A stretch of 64,000 nt of DNA from an uncultured Oscillospiraceae bacterium (GTDB lineage Bacteria > Bacillota > Clostridia > Oscillospirales > Ruminococcaceae). Both the position numbers and the translations under genes were made by a program. The notes under the pieces were generated by a model. That model saw only the letters and a program-made list of their open reading frames with translations. It was not told the origin of the DNA and did no database searches. Location of the stretch: contig CAJFOJ010000004.1 of the NCBI GenBank assembly GCA_904396495.1, forward strand, positions 1 through 64,000, given 5' to 3'. Shown piece by piece: positions 50,349 to 58,725 of this stretch; the stretch's first letter is position 1, and every line of letters starts with the position of its first letter.

Positions 50349-51722
50349 TTAGGAGTGGCTGACCAAGCTTTTTCGTTTCCAGCGCCCAGTGGCAAAATAT
50401 ATCCCGGCAATCAGACTTCCCAGTGCCCAACCGAAACCATAGGATAAAAACAAGTAATTTTTTCCCCAGTGTTCGGCGATGAAGTAGGCGATGGGCACCC
50501 GGGCAAACCAAAGAGCTACAAAGGAAGCAATCATCGGCACAATGGTTTCACCTGTTCCGCGCAGTGTGCTGTTAAATATAAACATAAAGGCCAACAAAAA
50601 ATAAAAGGGCAAAACACAATGAAGGTAGGAAATTCCAGCGTCAATGACATCCGGACTCTTGCTAAACATCTGCATCAAAAAGCCGCTGATTGGATACAAA
50701 GCAGCGCCGATGAGGACACTGGAACCGACTGTGATCACTGTCCCCGCCCGGATTCCCTCATATACCCGCGAATGGTCTCCCGCCCCAATATTTTGTCCTG
50801 TATAAGTAGTAATCGCAGCGGCGAAACTTTGAATCGGCATAAAGGCAAAGGTGTCGATTTTATTGGCACCGTTAAAACCGGCCATAAAGTTAAAACCATA
50901 GCTGTTAACCAGTGACTGCATGACCATGGTCCCCACCGAAAAGAGGGCCTGCTGGATGCCGGAGGGAATTCCCAGCTTAATCGCTTCCTTAAAAAGCTGT
51001 TTGTCAAAGAAAAAGGGGAAAAGACGGATGTGGATGAAGTCATACTGCTTATTGATGAATTGAATGCCGAACACCCAAGAGGATATTTGGGCGATAATGG
51101 TCGCAAGCGCCACGCCTGCCACCCCCATTTTTAGCGGGATGGCAAACAGCAAATCCAATACAATATTGATGACAGTGGCCACCGCCAAAAAAAGCAGAGA
51201 AGTTTTACTATCCCCAAGTCCCTGCAAAATTCCTGCGTTGATGTTGTATCCAAGGCTCCCGATCATGCCGATAAAAATGATGATCATATAGGTGTGAGCC
51301 ATACTAAGCGTACCGTCGTCCGGCACCTGAATCAACTGTAAAAGCGGTTTACTGGCAAAAATACCGATGAGGGAGAGAGGAATGATGCCGACGATCATGG
51401 AGGTGTAAATGGTTCCCACTGTTTCATTGACCCGCTTGAAATCCCTTGCCCCGTAAAATTGAGAGATCATCACAGTAGCCCCCACCCCAATTCCCATGAA
51501 GAGGGAACTCATCATAAAAATAATGGGAAAGCCCGTCCCCACGGCGGCCAGCGCCTTGTCGCCAATCACATTGCCTACGACGATACTGTCCACCATATTG
51601 TATAGCTGTTGCAGAACATTTCCAAAAAGCAAGGGAAGGGAAAATAAAAAAATTAACCGATAGGGATTTCCTTGCGTCATGTCCGTCATATTGCCTTGAT
51701 TGCCAACTCGCTTCTTTTTCAA
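50349..51722 (-). CDS. MATE family efflux transporter
   Basis: This 457-residue protein has 12 membrane helices and typical MATE patterns: PLLFGNVLQQLYNMVDSIVV, GIGVGATVMISQFYGA and AAITTYTGQNIGAG. Members export drugs or metabolites by Na+ or H+ antiport, and some flip lipids. The DinF/NorM-like group common in Clostridia is the best fit; the substrate is unknown. The start is TTG 51722 with AGGAGAG upstream. It is a single-gene unit facing a bidirectional terminator. Confidence 0.95.
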   Translation of the reverse strand: MKKKRVGNQGNMTDMTQGNPYRLIFLFSLPLLFGNVLQQLYNMVDSIVVGNVIGDKALAAVGTGFPIIFMMSSLFMGIGVGATVMISQFYGARDFKRVNETVGTIYTSMIVGIIPLSLIGIFASKPLLQLIQVPDDGTLSMAHTYMIIIFIGMIGSLGYNINAGILQGLGDSKTSLLFLAVATVINIVLDLLFAIPLKMGVAGVALATIIAQISSWVFGIQFINKQYDFIHIRLFPFFFDKQLFKEAIKLGIPSGIQQALFSVGTMVMQSLVNSYGFNFMAGFNGANKIDTFAFMPIQSFAAAITTYTGQNIGAGDHSRVYEGIRAGTVITVGSSVLIGAALYPISGFLMQMFSKSPDVIDAGISYLHCVLPFYFLLAFMFIFNSTLRGTGETIVPMIASFVALWFARVPIAYFIAEHWGKNYLFLSYGFGWALGSLIAGIYFATGRWKRKSLVSHS

Positions 51723-51937
51723 AACTTTTCTCTCCTATCTGGTTTTTAACATTCATTCAGAACCTTCTACCGAATTATTGCAAGGCAATTATACCATATC
51801 ATGCCTGGATTTAAAATGGAACAATTTGCACAAAGTGGATGGAAACAGCCCTTTGGTTTTCTATCCCGCCTTCTAAAAAGGCCTTATTTCTCATAAGATA
51901 ATATTGGTGACAATCTCGATAGAAAGAAGGACGTCTA

Positions 51938-52516
51938 TTGTTTAAGCGCTTTATACGCGGCCTTTTGGGGCTATATTTCGCCTTGCTGCTCTGCGGGGGA
52001 AAATCGGTTCCCGAATTGTGTTTTGAAAATATGCCTCCCCCACAAAACGCCTCTTTTTCCCCGATCTGTACGACGATGCCCCTTGCCCTCCCCTTACAGG
52101 AGGCCCGCCTCACCTCCCCCTTTGGGTATCGCTACCATCCGATCAGCGGGCAATTGGATTTTCATTATGGTCTGGATTTAGCAGCACCGGAAAAAACGAT
52201 GATTTTTGCCGCAGTGGGAGGAATTGTCCAAGTAGCCGACACTCATGACAGCTACGGAAATTATTTAGTCATCGATCACTACAACGGTTTTTCCACCTTG
52301 TACGCCCATTGCAGCAAATTGCTTGTCCAGAAGGGAGACCTGGTTGGAAGGGGAGAAAAAATCGCCCTGGTAGGACATACGGGAGAGGCAACAGGCGATC
52401 ATCTTCACTTTGAAATCCGTTTACACGGCATTCGGTACGATCCACTGTGGATTCTGGGCGACGGGGAAAAGCTCACCCTGATTCCGGAACCGGAATTGGC
52501 CCAAACAACCGATTGA
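51938..52516 (+). CDS. M23 peptidase, SpoIVFA-like
   Basis: The 192-residue protein has a membrane helix near the N-terminus (about 5-25) and an M23/LytM domain with FHYGLDLAAP (H and D zinc ligands) and GDHLHFEIR (HxH). TTG 51938 follows AAGAAGGA by 8 bases. Directly followed by a site-2 protease gene, it matches SpoIVFA-SpoIVFB, where the M23 protein holds the forespore-membrane protease in check. Unlike the degenerate Bacillus SpoIVFA, all zinc ligands are present, so it may still cut peptidoglycan. A stand-alone wall hydrolase is the alternative. Confidence 0.78.
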   Translation: MFKRFIRGLLGLYFALLLCGGKSVPELCFENMPPPQNASFSPICTTMPLALPLQEARLTSPFGYRYHPISGQLDFHYGLDLAAPEKTMIFAAVGGIVQVADTHDSYGNYLVIDHYNGFSTLYAHCSKLLVQKGDLVGRGEKIALVGHTGEATGDHLHFEIRLHGIRYDPLWILGDGEKLTLIPEPELAQTTD

Positions 52517-52540
52517 TCTTAAAAGAAAGGGCCGTTGATA

Positions 52541-53134
52541 ATGCTGTCTTTTCAGTTGGGAAAGGTCAGGGTCTATATCTGGTTTTCCTTTGTTGCCGTT
52601 GTTTGCCTTTTTTTTGCCATCGGGCAAAACCCGTGGGGTATGTGGTGTATCAGCGCCAGTATACTCCATGAATTAGGCCATTTGGCGGCATTTTTAGTAA
52701 AAAAGTGTCCTCCGTTGGAGCTTCACTTTGAATACAGTGGAATCCGGCTGATCCCCAAAAGGCAGATGTACCCTATCAAACGAGAAGTCTTTTTTCTGAT
52801 CAGCGGAAGTGCGGTGAATTTTATCTGCTTTTTGGCATTGTGGCTGCTAAGGCTACCGGTTCCCGCCTTTTTCCACCTGATTTTAGGTTTTTTTAATCTT
52901 CTACCTCTTCAGGGCCTCGACGGCGGGCAAATCCTTCAGTTGCTACTAGATTGGAAATTTGATCCGCGGATGGGTGCGTCCATTAGCACAATGATTTCAT
53001 GGATCGCCGATTTTTCCCTTGTTATAGGCGGCTTTCTCCTGTTTTGCAGAACCGGAAATTTTACCCTTTTACTGATTGTCATCTATTTTCTCATTTTGGG
53101 TTTCACTACTGATAAAAAGGTATCTAGTGGATAA
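52541..53134 (+). CDS. Site-2 protease, SpoIVFB-like (M50)
   Basis: An intramembrane zinc protease of about 197 residues with about 6 helices. HELGH in ILHELGHLAAF is the metal site, and NLLPLQGLDGGQI is the second family motif with the aspartate ligand. SpoIVFB cleaves pro-sigma-K during sporulation; the close M23 neighbour supports this. ATG 52541 or TTG 52535 could be the start; AAAGG is 10 or 4 bases upstream. If true, it implies that this is a spore former or a recent relative of one. Confidence 0.83.
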   Translation: MLSFQLGKVRVYIWFSFVAVVCLFFAIGQNPWGMWCISASILHELGHLAAFLVKKCPPLELHFEYSGIRLIPKRQMYPIKREVFFLISGSAVNFICFLALWLLRLPVPAFFHLILGFFNLLPLQGLDGGQILQLLLDWKFDPRMGASISTMISWIADFSLVIGGFLLFCRTGNFTLLLIVIYFLILGFTTDKKVSSG

Positions 53135-53179
53135 TTGGCGTCAAATTATTACAACTCGGTTAAAAATCACAGTCTTCTA

Positions 53180-53207
53180 TTGGATTTTAAGGGGATTATG
53201 TTATAAT
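53180..53207 (+). promoter_or_regulatory. Promoter of the lipoprotein gene
   Basis: TTGGAT (53180-53185), 16 bases, TATAAT (53202-53207). It is 125 bases upstream of the lipoprotein start. Confidence 0.6.
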
Positions 53208-53331
53208 AGGCGTAGGAAACTCGATATTTGTAATGTCACTCGCACAGAGCTTATTTTAAAGTTTCGTATCCTGTCGCACCGGTCAATTTTGTCCGGTTGC
53301 CAACAAATCCTGATAGAAAGGACTGAAAATC

Positions 53332-53895
53332 TTGAACAAGAAGTTAAGTTTGATTATCGCAGCAATTATGCTCACTGCCCTTGCAGTCTCTAGCTGTAAC
53401 AACAGTGATACCCCGTCTGAGCCCAGCTCTAGTGATACTTCGGTTTCCCAGCCCTCCAGCGAATCGGAAGAGGCACCGGAATCTTCTTCCCCGACCGTAC
53501 AGATTTATGACCCCGAAACCCAACAGGTTTCTAAAGTTCCCGTGGAAGAGGGAGAAAGCAACGCGGCAGCAGTCACCGATGAACAATTGATTGAAATTCT
53601 CAACGACCGATTCGCCTTTGAGGCAGGGGGAAACGAATTTAAAATCATCATCAATTCCATTGAGGAGGAGGGAACAGGCCTTCACATCGATTTTGCCGGC
53701 AATTCCATTCCAGCCGTCTCCATGGGCTCCACAGACGAAAACACTTGCTTGATTTCGATTGCAGAAACCCTTCTCCAAAATCACCCTTCCTGCTCAGAGG
53801 TGTATTATTCCATCGACGGAGGGGCCTATATGTCCGGCCACATTGAACTGGATATCAATGAACCCTTCCGGTACGATTCTAAACTTGCCCAATAA
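53332..53895 (+). CDS. Secreted lipoprotein of unknown function
   Basis: The 187-residue protein has a signal peptide with lipobox AVSSC (cysteine near 22). A Ser/Glu/Pro-rich linker (about 25-65) is followed by a compact domain of about 110 residues with ILNDRFAF and VYYSIDGGAYMSGHIEL. The last stretch is reminiscent of the GerMN sporulation/germination domain, but similarity by eye is weak. TTG 53332 follows AGAAAGGA by 8 bases. It is placed after the SpoIVF pair but has its own promoter. Confidence 0.8.
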   Translation: MNKKLSLIIAAIMLTALAVSSCNNSDTPSEPSSSDTSVSQPSSESEEAPESSSPTVQIYDPETQQVSKVPVEEGESNAAAVTDEQLIEILNDRFAFEAGGNEFKIIINSIEEEGTGLHIDFAGNSIPAVSMGSTDENTCLISIAETLLQNHPSCSEVYYSIDGGAYMSGHIELDINEPFRYDSKLAQ

Positions 53896-53902
53896 ATACA
53901 TG

Positions 53903-53932
53903 AAAAGCGCCTGGATTTTTCCAGGCGCTTTT
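53903..53932. terminator. Bidirectional terminator after the lipoprotein gene
   Basis: AAAAGCGCCTGG (53903-53914) and CCAGGCGCTTTT (53921-53932) form a 12-bp stem; T or A runs at both ends serve both strands. Confidence 0.9.
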
Positions 53933-53937
53933 ATCTT

Positions 53938-54699
53938 TTAGTGACAATGTCCGCCGCAATGATGTTCTTCCCCACAGTGGTGCTCCTCGCCGTGATGGTG
54001 ATCACAAGTCGCGTCATTATTAAACAGCAGGCTACCGTTAATATAAGCGTGAACAGCCCCATCCGCTGTCCCGCTGACGCCTGCCGCCAGTTGAACACCA
54101 GCTTGTCCAAGGGCCACTCGTGCTCCCGCTCCGATGCCGCCGCAGATGAGCAAATCCACCTGGTTCTGGGACAGCAATCCGGCTAAAGCGGAATGTCCGT
54201 TTTCACCGGCGCTTAATACCTGCTTACCGATGATTTCCTTTCCCTCCACGTCAAACAAGGTAAACTCCTTAGATTTTCCAAAATGCTGAAAGACGTTTCC
54301 ATTTTCGGTTGGTACTGCGATTCTCATAACCTTTTCTCCTTTTTTCAAATGCTGCTTCAAAGGCGGCTTTCCTGTCGCTCGCCGGCACCCAGAACAGTTA
54401 TTTGGAGGCCGGTCACAAATCGAGTAGTTTCCCCCTTCGATTTGCAGCGTATTTCCGTTTATTAGCGCCCGGGCCAGTTTTTGACGGGCAGAAGCGTAAA
54501 TGCGCTGGACAGTAGGGCGAGCCACATTCATTTGGTTTGCGCACTCTTGCTGGGTACAGCCCTCTAAATCCATGAGACGGATGGCCTCAAATTCTTCCAC
54601 TGTCATCTGAATCACAGCGGGATCAGGCCCGTCCAAAGCGCCGAAGCGGCGGCATTTGGGAAGGGCACACACCCTTCTACATTTCTGTGGCCGCGGCAT
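53938..54699 (-). CDS. DUF134 helix-turn-helix protein fused to NifX-type cofactor-binding domain
   Basis: The 253 residues hold a DUF134 putative DNA-binding domain (about 1-95; MPRPQKCRRVC and CTQQECANQMNVARPTVQRI as helix-turn-helix). A cysteine cluster with CDRPPNNCSGC follows. Next is a dinitrogenase iron-molybdenum cofactor-binding (NifX/NafY-like) domain (about 125-225; RIAVPTENGNVFQHFGKS, LICGGIGAGARVAL), and a tail of His/Cys repeats for metal. Such fusions are seen in anaerobes without nitrogenase and are thought to sense or carry iron-sulphur or metal. ATG 54699 follows AAGGGG by 8 bases. A near-perfect 24-bp palindrome covers its promoter, which suggests autoregulation. Confidence 0.9.
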   Translation of the reverse strand: MPRPQKCRRVCALPKCRRFGALDGPDPAVIQMTVEEFEAIRLMDLEGCTQQECANQMNVARPTVQRIYASARQKLARALINGNTLQIEGGNYSICDRPPNNCSGCRRATGKPPLKQHLKKGEKVMRIAVPTENGNVFQHFGKSKEFTLFDVEGKEIIGKQVLSAGENGHSALAGLLSQNQVDLLICGGIGAGARVALGQAGVQLAAGVSGTADGAVHAYINGSLLFNNDATCDHHHGEEHHCGEEHHCGGHCH

Positions 54700-54724
54700 C
54701 AGCATCACCCCTTGTACAACAATC

Positions 54725-54748
54725 TATAATGAACATATGCTCATTATA
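54725..54748. promoter_or_regulatory. 24-bp palindromic operator over the DUF134-NifX promoter
   Basis: TATAATGA (54725-54732) is mirrored by TCATTATA (54741-54748) around AACATATGC, with one mismatched pair in total. It includes the -10 box on the minus strand. The core GAACATATGCTC differs by one base from the Gram-positive LexA box GAAC-N4-GTTC and also resembles ArsR-type sites. Confidence 0.75.
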
Positions 54749-54771
54749 TACCCAAACCGTTTTCTTGTCAA
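54743..54771 (-). promoter_or_regulatory. Consensus promoter of the DUF134-NifX gene
   Basis: On the minus strand TTGACA (54771-54766), 17 bases, TATAAT (54748-54743): a perfect match to the sigma-A consensus, covered by the palindrome. Confidence 0.88.
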
Positions 54772-54775
54772 ATTG

Positions 54776-54805
54776 AAAAGAGGAAGCCAAATGGCTTCCT
54801 CTTTT
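54776..54805 (-). terminator. Terminator of the purine operon
   Basis: AAAAGAGGAAGCC (54776-54788) and GGCTTCCTCTTTT (54793-54805) form a 13-bp stem two bases past the purD stop; the T-run follows on the minus strand. Confidence 0.9.
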
Positions 54806-54807
54806 CC

Positions 54808-56073
54808 CTACTTGATTTTTCCAATGTCCTTGCGGTAATGGGCATCTTTAAAGTGTATTTTTGAAACCGCCTCATAGCTCTTTTGAATGGCTTCCTCTAA
54901 GTTTTGACCAATAGCGGTCACGCCTAAGACCCGTCCTCCCGAAGTATAAAATTTTCCGTTTTCGAATTTGGTTCCCGCGTGGAAAACAGTGACGCCGGGC
55001 GCTTGACCCTTATTGTCAAGTCCTTCGATTTCGTAACCAGTCTGGTACTTTCGAGGATACCCCCCAGAAGCCATGACTACACAGGCGGCGCTGCCACTTG
55101 AGAATTTAACCTCTACCTCTGCAAGCTGTTCATCACGCACCGCTTCAAAAATAGTGAGCAAATCGGACTGAAGCAAAGGCAGAACTACCTGGGTTTCCGG
55201 ATCTCCAAAGCGACAGTTGTATTCAATAACTTTTACGCCGTTTTTGGTGATCATCAAGCCAAAGAAGAGGCATCCCTTAAAAGGCCGGCCTTCTTTGTTC
55301 ATCGCTTCGACGGTGGGCAGAAAGATATTTTCCATACATTCCTTGGCCACCTCACCGGTGTAATAGGGGTTGGGGGCAATGGTGCCCATGCCGCCGGTGT
55401 TGAGCCCTTTGTCGTTGTCCAGCGCCCGTTTGTGATCCTTGGCGGACACCATGGGGACGATGGTGTGAGAGTCGGTAAAGGCCAGCACTGAAACTTCGGG
55501 GCCCTCTAAAAACTCCTCAATGACAATGTGGTTTCCCGATGCACCAAAGATTTTATCACCCATGATGGAGTGAATCGCGTCAATGGCCTCCTTCTCGTTT
55601 TGGGCGATGATGACGCCCTTACCCAGAGCCAGGCCGTCTGCTTTGATGACGGTGGGGTAGGTGTTTTCCGCCTTCACATAGGCGATAGCTGTTTCTTCGC
55701 TGTCAAAGGTCTCGTATTTAGCAGTGGGAATGCCGTACTTCTTCATCAGGTTTTTGCTAAACACCTTGCTTCCTTCCAAGATGGCCGCCTTTTTGTTTGG
55801 GCCAAAGGAGGGGATACCGGCCGCTTCCAATGCGTCCACCATGCCGAGGACCAGCGGGTCATCTGGAGCGACGACGGCGAAGTCAATATGGTTTTCTACC
55901 GCAAAGTCCACCATTTTCTCAATATCGGTGGCCTTGATGTCCACCGGAGTGCAGCAGGTGCTCATTCCGCCGTTTCCAGGGGCAACGAAAATCTCGTCCA
56001 CTTTTGGGTTTTGGAGCAGTTTGGTGACCAGAGCGTGCTCCCGTCCGCCGGAGCCAACAACCAGTAATTTCAT
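54808..56073 (-). CDS. purD: Phosphoribosylamine-glycine ligase
   Basis: PurD makes GAR from phosphoribosylamine, glycine and ATP (second step of purine synthesis). The 421-residue ATP-grasp protein begins LLVVGSGGREHAL and contains PTVIKADGLALGKGVIIA, GGMGTIAPNPY and YNCRFGDPETQVV, all standard. It is the last gene of the operon, 26 bases after the AICAR transformylase gene. Confidence 0.97.
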   Translation of the reverse strand: MKLLVVGSGGREHALVTKLLQNPKVDEIFVAPGNGGMSTCCTPVDIKATDIEKMVDFAVENHIDFAVVAPDDPLVLGMVDALEAAGIPSFGPNKKAAILEGSKVFSKNLMKKYGIPTAKYETFDSEETAIAYVKAENTYPTVIKADGLALGKGVIIAQNEKEAIDAIHSIMGDKIFGASGNHIVIEEFLEGPEVSVLAFTDSHTIVPMVSAKDHKRALDNDKGLNTGGMGTIAPNPYYTGEVAKECMENIFLPTVEAMNKEGRPFKGCLFFGLMITKNGVKVIEYNCRFGDPETQVVLPLLQSDLLTIFEAVRDEQLAEVEVKFSSGSAACVVMASGGYPRKYQTGYEIEGLDNKGQAPGVTVFHAGTKFENGKFYTSGGRVLGVTAIGQNLEEAIQKSYEAVSKIHFKDAHYRKDIGKIK

Positions 56074-56099
56074 AGCCAGTTTCCTTTCTCAGAGAGATA

Positions 56100-57275
56100 T
56101 TAGTGATGGAACAGACGAATGCCGGTAAAGGCCATGGCGATGCCGTATTTATCACAGATTTCAATCACATTGTCATCGCGGATAGAACCGCCGGGCTGGG
56201 CGATGTACTGGACACCGCTGCGATGAGCCCGCTCAATGTTGTCCCCAAAGGGGAAGAACGCGTCGGAACCTAAGGCCACACCCTGCATGGTGTTAAGCCA
56301 GGCACGTTTTTCCTCCCGCGTCAGGGGTTCCGGCTTCACGGTGAAGAAGTTTTCCCAGACACCGTCGGCCAAAACATCCATATAGTCGTCGGAAATGTAA
56401 ACATCGATGGTATTGTCCCGGTCGGGGCGGCGGATTCCCTCTTTAAAGGGGAGATTCATCACCTTTTCATGCTGCCTTAAGTACCAGAAGTCCGCCTTGT
56501 TGCCCGCCAATCGAGTGCAGTGGACTCTGGACTGCTGCCCCGCGCCGATGCCAATGGCCTGTCCGTCTTTGACGTAGCAGACAGAGTTCGATTGGGTGTA
56601 TTTTAGGGTGATAAGGGAGATGATGAGGTCGCGTTTGGCATCTGCCGGAAAGTCCTTGTTGGCGGTAGGGATATTGGCAAAGAGGCTTCCATCGATTTTC
56701 AGTTCGTTTCTCCCCTGCTCGAAAGTCACGCCAAAGACATCCTTGTGCTCGATTGGGGCAGGGGTGTAGCTTGGGTCAATTTTCACCACGTTGTAGCCGC
56801 CCTTGCGCTTTCCTTTGAGGATTGCCAGCGCCTCGTCGGTGTAATCAGGGGCTATAACACCGTCAGAAACCTCACGGGCGATGAGTTTCGCCGTGGATGC
56901 ATCACAGGTATCGGAAAGAGCAATCCAGTCCCCGTAGGAAGACATCCGATCGGCGCCCCGTGCTCTCGCGTAGGCGCAGGCCAGAGGGGACAATTCCATA
57001 TCGTCCACAAAGTAGATTTTTTTCAGGGTGTCAGAGAGGGGGAGGGCCAAAGCGGCACCTGCCGGGGAAACATGCTTAAAGGAAGCGGCGGCGGCGATGC
57101 TGGTGGCCTCTTTCAGCTCCTTGACTAATTGCCAGCTATTAAAGGCATCTAAAAAGTTGATATAACCGGGCTTTCCATTTAACACCTCAATGGGAAGCTC
57201 CCTACCGTCCTTCATAAAGATTTTCGACGGCTTCTGGTTGGGGTTGCAGCCGTATTTCAGCTCCAGTTCTTTCAC
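56100..57275 (-). CDS. purH: AICAR transformylase, stand-alone (PurH C-terminal function)
   Basis: This enzyme formylates AICAR with 10-formyl-THF to FAICAR. The 391 residues correspond only to the transformylase half of PurH: LKYGCNPNQKPS near the start, AAAASFKHVSPAGAALAL (Lys and His of the active site), SSYGDWIALSD, IGAGQQSRVHCTRLAG and FFPFGDNIERA. The usual N-terminal IMP cyclohydrolase half is absent and a separate PurO-type gene lies upstream. GTG 57275 follows AAAGGA by 10 bases; a TTG-started extension to 57296 is unlikely. Confidence 0.95.
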   Translation of the reverse strand: MKELELKYGCNPNQKPSKIFMKDGRELPIEVLNGKPGYINFLDAFNSWQLVKELKEATSIAAAASFKHVSPAGAALALPLSDTLKKIYFVDDMELSPLACAYARARGADRMSSYGDWIALSDTCDASTAKLIAREVSDGVIAPDYTDEALAILKGKRKGGYNVVKIDPSYTPAPIEHKDVFGVTFEQGRNELKIDGSLFANIPTANKDFPADAKRDLIISLITLKYTQSNSVCYVKDGQAIGIGAGQQSRVHCTRLAGNKADFWYLRQHEKVMNLPFKEGIRRPDRDNTIDVYISDDYMDVLADGVWENFFTVKPEPLTREEKRAWLNTMQGVALGSDAFFPFGDNIERAHRSGVQYIAQPGGSIRDDNVIEICDKYGIAMAFTGIRLFHH

Positions 57276-57296
57276 AATATATCCATCCTTTCGCAA

Positions 57297-57998
57297 CTAC
57301 TTCACATTCTTGTTGATAATGCGGGTCTCGGTTTTACCGGTTTTTAGATTGACAAACCGAGTGAACAGGGACACCTTGTTCGCTTCGTTTAAATTATCCC
57401 ACAGCATTTTGGTAAAGCATTCGATGCAGCCTTCAATCTCAACCTGCTTGGGCTCCCCAGTAAAGGACGGTATAGGATTGCCGTCGTGTTCATAAGTGTG
57501 GATGAAGTGGGCCTGTCCCGGTTTTGGGTTTTCGTACTCATAAAAATAGCGGCGAGCGGATTCGGGATTGCCCTCGTTGCTTTTGAGAATGGAGAGTCGG
57601 TAGTCGCCGTTTTCCTCTAAAAGCCCGGAGATGCGGGGAGTAAAGTTAGGACCGTCCGGTTCAAAGGTACGAGTGCGGAGGGCCTCCTCAAAGGTTTTCC
57701 CCGCTTTGAGAAAATCGTAAACCGTGTCTGTCTGGTCTCCATTTGTGACGATGGTGCGGCCGCCTAACACGCGAACCGGCCAATAGATGATAAGGCTCGG
57801 GTCGGAGAGCTTTTTCGGATCAAACGCTTCGGTACGGATGCCATTTTGCTCCTCTACAAAAACCCGATTACGACTGTTTTCGCTTCTACCCATGATGAAA
57901 TACCCGATAACAGCGTTCTCCCCGTCTGAACTCCTGCCTAATACGATGCCGCGGCCAGGATAACTGTTTTGCTGCAAATCCTTTACGATGTCGATCAT
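57297..57998 (-). CDS. purO: IMP cyclohydrolase, archaeal PurO type
   Basis: PurO closes the ring of FAICAR to give IMP, the last step of the pathway. The 233 residues fit the IMP_cyclohyd family first known in archaea: YPGRGIVLGRSSDGENAVIGYF (quoted in part), GRSENSRNRVF, YPVRV-like IIYWPVRVLGG, and NFTPRISGLL. It is unlike the MGS-type cyclohydrolase of PurH. ATG 57998 (MIDIVKDLQQNS) follows GAGGAA; the frame remains open upstream only inside purN. It precedes the transformylase gene by 21 bases, so the two halves of PurH are encoded separately but adjacent. Confidence 0.93.
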   Translation of the reverse strand: MIDIVKDLQQNSYPGRGIVLGRSSDGENAVIGYFIMGRSENSRNRVFVEEQNGIRTEAFDPKKLSDPSLIIYWPVRVLGGRTIVTNGDQTDTVYDFLKAGKTFEEALRTRTFEPDGPNFTPRISGLLEENGDYRLSILKSNEGNPESARRYFYEYENPKPGQAHFIHTYEHDGNPIPSFTGEPKQVEIEGCIECFTKMLWDNLNEANKVSLFTRFVNLKTGKTETRIINKNVK

Positions 57999-58012
57999 CA
58001 ATTCCTCGCTCC

Positions 58013-58639
58013 TCACTTTAAAATCCTTGTCTTGTTTCCCTCCACTACAATGCGATCCTCGCAAAAAAGCGAAACCGCCTTCGGCAGAAGCTTCCATTCC
58101 ACCTGCTCCATCACCCGTTTTTGCAGGCTTTCCGGGGTATCATCGTCCAAGACTTCGACGGCCCCCTGCAAAATAATTGGCCCACCGTCACAAATTTCGT
58201 TGGCGAAGTGGACAGTGGCACCGGCCAACTTCACCCCTTTTGCCAGCGCCGCCTCATGGACCTTGAGCCCGTAAAATCCCGGCCCACAAAAGGCGGGGAT
58301 CAGCGCCGGATGGACATTTATAATCTTGTTGGGATAGGCTTTGGACACTGTTTCGTCTAAGATAATCATAAACCCAGCATAGACGATAAGATCGGCCTCT
58401 TCCTCCCGTAGGGCCTTTAAAATCTCATGGCTGTAGTCGCCCCGGTCCGGGTAATCCTTTTTGGGGATGACACGGGTGGCAATTCCGTTTTCCCTGGCCC
58501 GGGTCAGCGCATAAGCCTCCCCATTGGAAGCGATGACACAGGTGATTTTGCCGTTTTTGATTTCGCTGCGCTTCTCCGCGTCAATGAGGGCCTGCAAATT
58601 GGTTCCACCACCGGAAACCAATACGACGATATTTTTCAT
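58013..58639 (-). CDS. purN: Phosphoribosylglycinamide formyltransferase
   Basis: PurN transfers formyl from 10-formyl-THF to GAR. The 208 residues show VLVSGGGTNLQALID at the start, the catalytic Asn-His-Asp set in NVHPALIPAFCGPGFYG and ATVHFANEICDGGPII, and length typical of the family. It overlaps neither neighbour: 14 bases to purO. GPGFYG replaces the usual CPGMYG form with little effect expected. Confidence 0.96.
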   Translation of the reverse strand: MKNIVVLVSGGGTNLQALIDAEKRSEIKNGKITCVIASNGEAYALTRARENGIATRVIPKKDYPDRGDYSHEILKALREEEADLIVYAGFMIILDETVSKAYPNKIINVHPALIPAFCGPGFYGLKVHEAALAKGVKLAGATVHFANEICDGGPIILQGAVEVLDDDTPESLQKRVMEQVEWKLLPKAVSLFCEDRIVVEGNKTRILK

Positions 58640-58725
58640 TTTGATTTTCCATGGACCTAAAATTCGTCCAGCCGTCCTTTCCTCAGAATACTATTTATAT
58701 AAAGAACAAATTATTCACTCCATGA

